Source: Phycisphaerae bacterium
Lineage (GTDB): Bacteria; Planctomycetota; Phycisphaerae; Phycisphaerales; SM1A02
Direction: 5' to 3'
DNA length: 6,314 bases
Assembly: GCA_018665385.1 (NCBI GenBank)
Contig: JABJDN010000205.1
Coordinates: 1-6,314, forward strand
The notes under the pieces are model-generated. The model made no database searches, was not told where the DNA came from, and saw only the letters and a list, made by a program, of their open reading frames with translations. A program made the position numbers and the translations under genes. Shown one piece after another: positions 5,509 to 6,314 of this stretch (its first letter is position 1; each line of letters begins with the position of its first letter).

Positions 5509-6177
5509 TTACACTTCTGTATTGGGTAATTTTACTATCTCGTGAAGATTCGAAATCAACCATCGTGCAAACGTGGCTTTACTGATGCATTCACCTGGGC
5601 TATGCTCAGCACCGTCCTTGCAAAATACTTTTGCTTCGATACGGTCACTCTCCATAGTCTGAATCGGATTCGCAACAATAGCATCGACATTTTTTGAAGA
5701 AAGCTTCTTCAGCGCTCGTTCTTGTAGGTTTTTGGCTTCTTCTAAAGCGAAGGCAATAATTCGCTGGTGTTCGGATGTTGTTGTAGATAGACCAGCAACA
5801 ATATCCGGAGTTGCTTGTACATCGAGTATGTCCGACATGCCACGGGTGATTTTGCCCTTGATAGCATTATTTTTCGGCGTGTAGTCTGAAATGGCGGCTG
5901 CCATTATCAACAAAGTATAGTCTGGCCAGAGTGCATGTAGTTGGGCTTGCAAATCAGCAGTAGTGGTGAAGGGCAAAATCGAGAGCCTCGGATGTGCAGC
6001 GGGTGGCTGTGCATGCTCTCCAAGTAGGAGGGTGACCTCGTGCCCGCCGACAGCTGCAGCATAGGCAATTAATGCCCCAAGTTTCCCTGATGACCTGTTT
6101 CCAAGAAAGCGAACGTCATCAATGGGTTCTTGGGTTGCGCCTGAAGTAAGCAAGATTTTGATGGTTTGTGTGTTCAT
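5509..6177 (-). CDS. coaB: Free-standing phosphopantothenate-cysteine ligase domain (CoaB-like)
   Basis: The protein joins 4'-phosphopantothenate and cysteine with a nucleotide triphosphate, the second step from pantothenate to coenzyme A, in the cytoplasm. At 222 residues it matches the CoaB half of bifunctional CoaBC and lacks the flavin-dependent decarboxylase (CoaC) half. Visible motifs are TSGATQEPIDDVRFLGNRSSGKLG (11-34), with Arg23 and Asn27 matching the Arg/Asn pair known to matter in E. coli CoaB; MAAAISDYTP (92-101); the lysine region IKGKI (106-110), with Lys107 or Lys109 as the likely catalytic lysine; ATPDIVAGL (122-130); and a late KKLSSKNVDAIVANPI (157-172) that closes the nucleotide site. 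The ATG at 6177 opens directly onto the family N-terminus. It looks like the first gene of the left-pointing run, with the antiporter gene 25 bases downstream. Database names for such proteins often say decarboxylase, but the sequence here is the ligase. Confidence 0.88.
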   Translation of the reverse strand: MNTQTIKILLTSGATQEPIDDVRFLGNRSSGKLGALIAYAAAVGGHEVTLLLGEHAQPPAAHPRLSILPFTTTADLQAQLHALWPDYTLLIMAAAISDYTPKNNAIKGKITRGMSDILDVQATPDIVAGLSTTTSEHQRIIAFALEEAKNLQERALKKLSSKNVDAIVANPIQTMESDRIEAKVFCKDGAEHSPGECISKATFARWLISNLHEIVKLPNTEV

Positions 6178-6195
6178 TGGTAAAAAAGATGATTG

Positions 6196-6201
6196 AGAGT
6201 A
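6196..6201 (-). promoter_or_regulatory. Possible -10 box for the coaB run
   Basis: The minus strand reads TACTCT, a TANNNT box, 18 bases before the coaB ATG. This would leave a leader of about 11 bases. A second candidate, TATCAT, lies further upstream at 6220-6225 and overlaps the divergent promoter. Neither has a recognisable -35 box, and the choice between them is open. Confidence 0.25.
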
Positions 6202-6215
6202 GAGGAAAGTCCTCT
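6201..6215. repeat. Inverted repeat, 6-bp arms, in the divergent promoter region
   Basis: AGAGGA and TCCTCT flank a three-base centre, AAG. The repeat abuts the possible coaB -10 box and lies just upstream of the rightward promoter-like box, which is where an operator would act. It is short enough to arise by chance. Confidence 0.35.
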
Positions 6216-6220
6216 TGCGA

Positions 6221-6229
6221 TGATACTAT
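6221..6229 (+). promoter_or_regulatory. Extended -10-like promoter for the rightward gene
   Basis: TG at 6221-6222, one base, then TACTAT at 6224-6229 resembles an extended -10 element. Transcription would begin near 6236, giving a leader of roughly 26 bases before the ATG at 6262. That leader consists largely of the small hairpin at 6237-6253. No -35 box is evident. Confidence 0.35.
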
Positions 6230-6236
6230 GTATAGA

Positions 6237-6253
6237 AGGTGGCATCGCCACTT
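6237..6253 (+). other. Small hairpin in the leader of the rightward gene
   Basis: AGGTGGC (6237-6243) and GCCACTT (6247-6253) pair over seven positions, including one G-U pair, with the loop ATC. The 5' arm belongs to GAAGGTGG, the only Shine-Dalgarno-like purine stretch before the ATG at 6262. Folding would partly bury it, although it is already rather far from the ATG. A translational role is speculative. Confidence 0.35.
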
Positions 6254-6261
6254 CATATCTT

Positions 6262-6314
6262 ATGGCACGAAAACTACGACGAAAAATTGGTGAAATCCTT
6301 GTTGATGAGGGTGC
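6262..6314 (+). CDS. N-terminal start of a probable GspE/PilB-type secretion ATPase (3' end outside window)
   Basis: Only 17 codons are visible: MARKLRRKIGEILVDEG. The IGEILVDEG pattern after a basic lead is typical of the N-terminal domain (T2SSE_N/MshEN) of type II secretion and type IV pilus assembly ATPases, which power pseudopilus or pilus assembly from the cytoplasmic face. An in-frame ATG at 6220 would add 14 residues with no family resemblance (MILCIEGG and so on). The ATG at 6262 is preferred because the motif then sits at the usual distance from the N-terminus and the -10-like box falls upstream. With so few residues the product is a suggestion only; the Walker motifs lie beyond the window. 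Confidence 0.45.
   Translation, partial: MARKLRRKIGEILVDEG

Noticed and set aside
6220..6261. ATG at 6220 as the start of the rightward gene
   Set aside because: It adds 14 residues without family resemblance and overlaps the likely promoter; it cannot be fully excluded.

Overview
The window reads as a gene-dense bacterial chromosome segment of moderate GC content, and every recognisable gene is a housekeeping type. The best guess for the source is a Planctomycetota/PVC-type bacterium (possibly Phycisphaerae-like). This rests on the style of the DinG-type helicase, the free-standing CoaB domain, the GDPPLF-type antiporter, and the scarcity of Shine-Dalgarno sites. It is an inference from family resemblance, not a proof.

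Layout. Positions 1-1301 (+) hold the C-terminal half of a DinG/XPD-like helicase that begins before the window. It is followed after 20 bases by a complete phosphomannomutase/phosphoglucomutase (1322-2695, +), which appears to have its own leaderless promoter. A convergent intergenic region (2696-2960) then holds two blocks of a 12-bp, partly palindromic tandem repeat. The first block forms a strong intrinsic terminator for the plus-strand genes. The minus strand carries a tight four-gene run, transcribed right to left: coaB-like (6177-5509), an IT-superfamily Na+/H+ antiporter-like membrane protein (5483-4029), thiS (4005-3808) and thiG (3806-2961). Gaps between these genes are 25, 23 and 1 bases. 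A divergent intergenic region (6178-6261) contains promoter-like boxes and two small inverted repeats. It leads into the first codons of a plus-strand gene that resembles the N-terminus of a GspE/PilB-type secretion ATPase (6262 to the window end).

How the genes fit together. CoaB makes phosphopantothenoylcysteine for coenzyme A. ThiS carries sulfur as a C-terminal thiocarboxylate to ThiG, which builds the thiazole of thiamine. The left-pointing run is therefore a cofactor-synthesis group interrupted by an ion transporter. The helicase (DNA repair) and the sugar phosphomutase (sugar-nucleotide supply) show no obvious functional link to it.

No mobile element, CRISPR array, tRNA or rRNA is visible. 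The least ordinary features are the 12-bp repeat region between the convergent genes and the repeated leaderless-promoter spacing (a TANNNT box, exactly 7 bases, then the start codon) in front of both the phosphomutase and thiS. I see no convincing new multi-gene system here.
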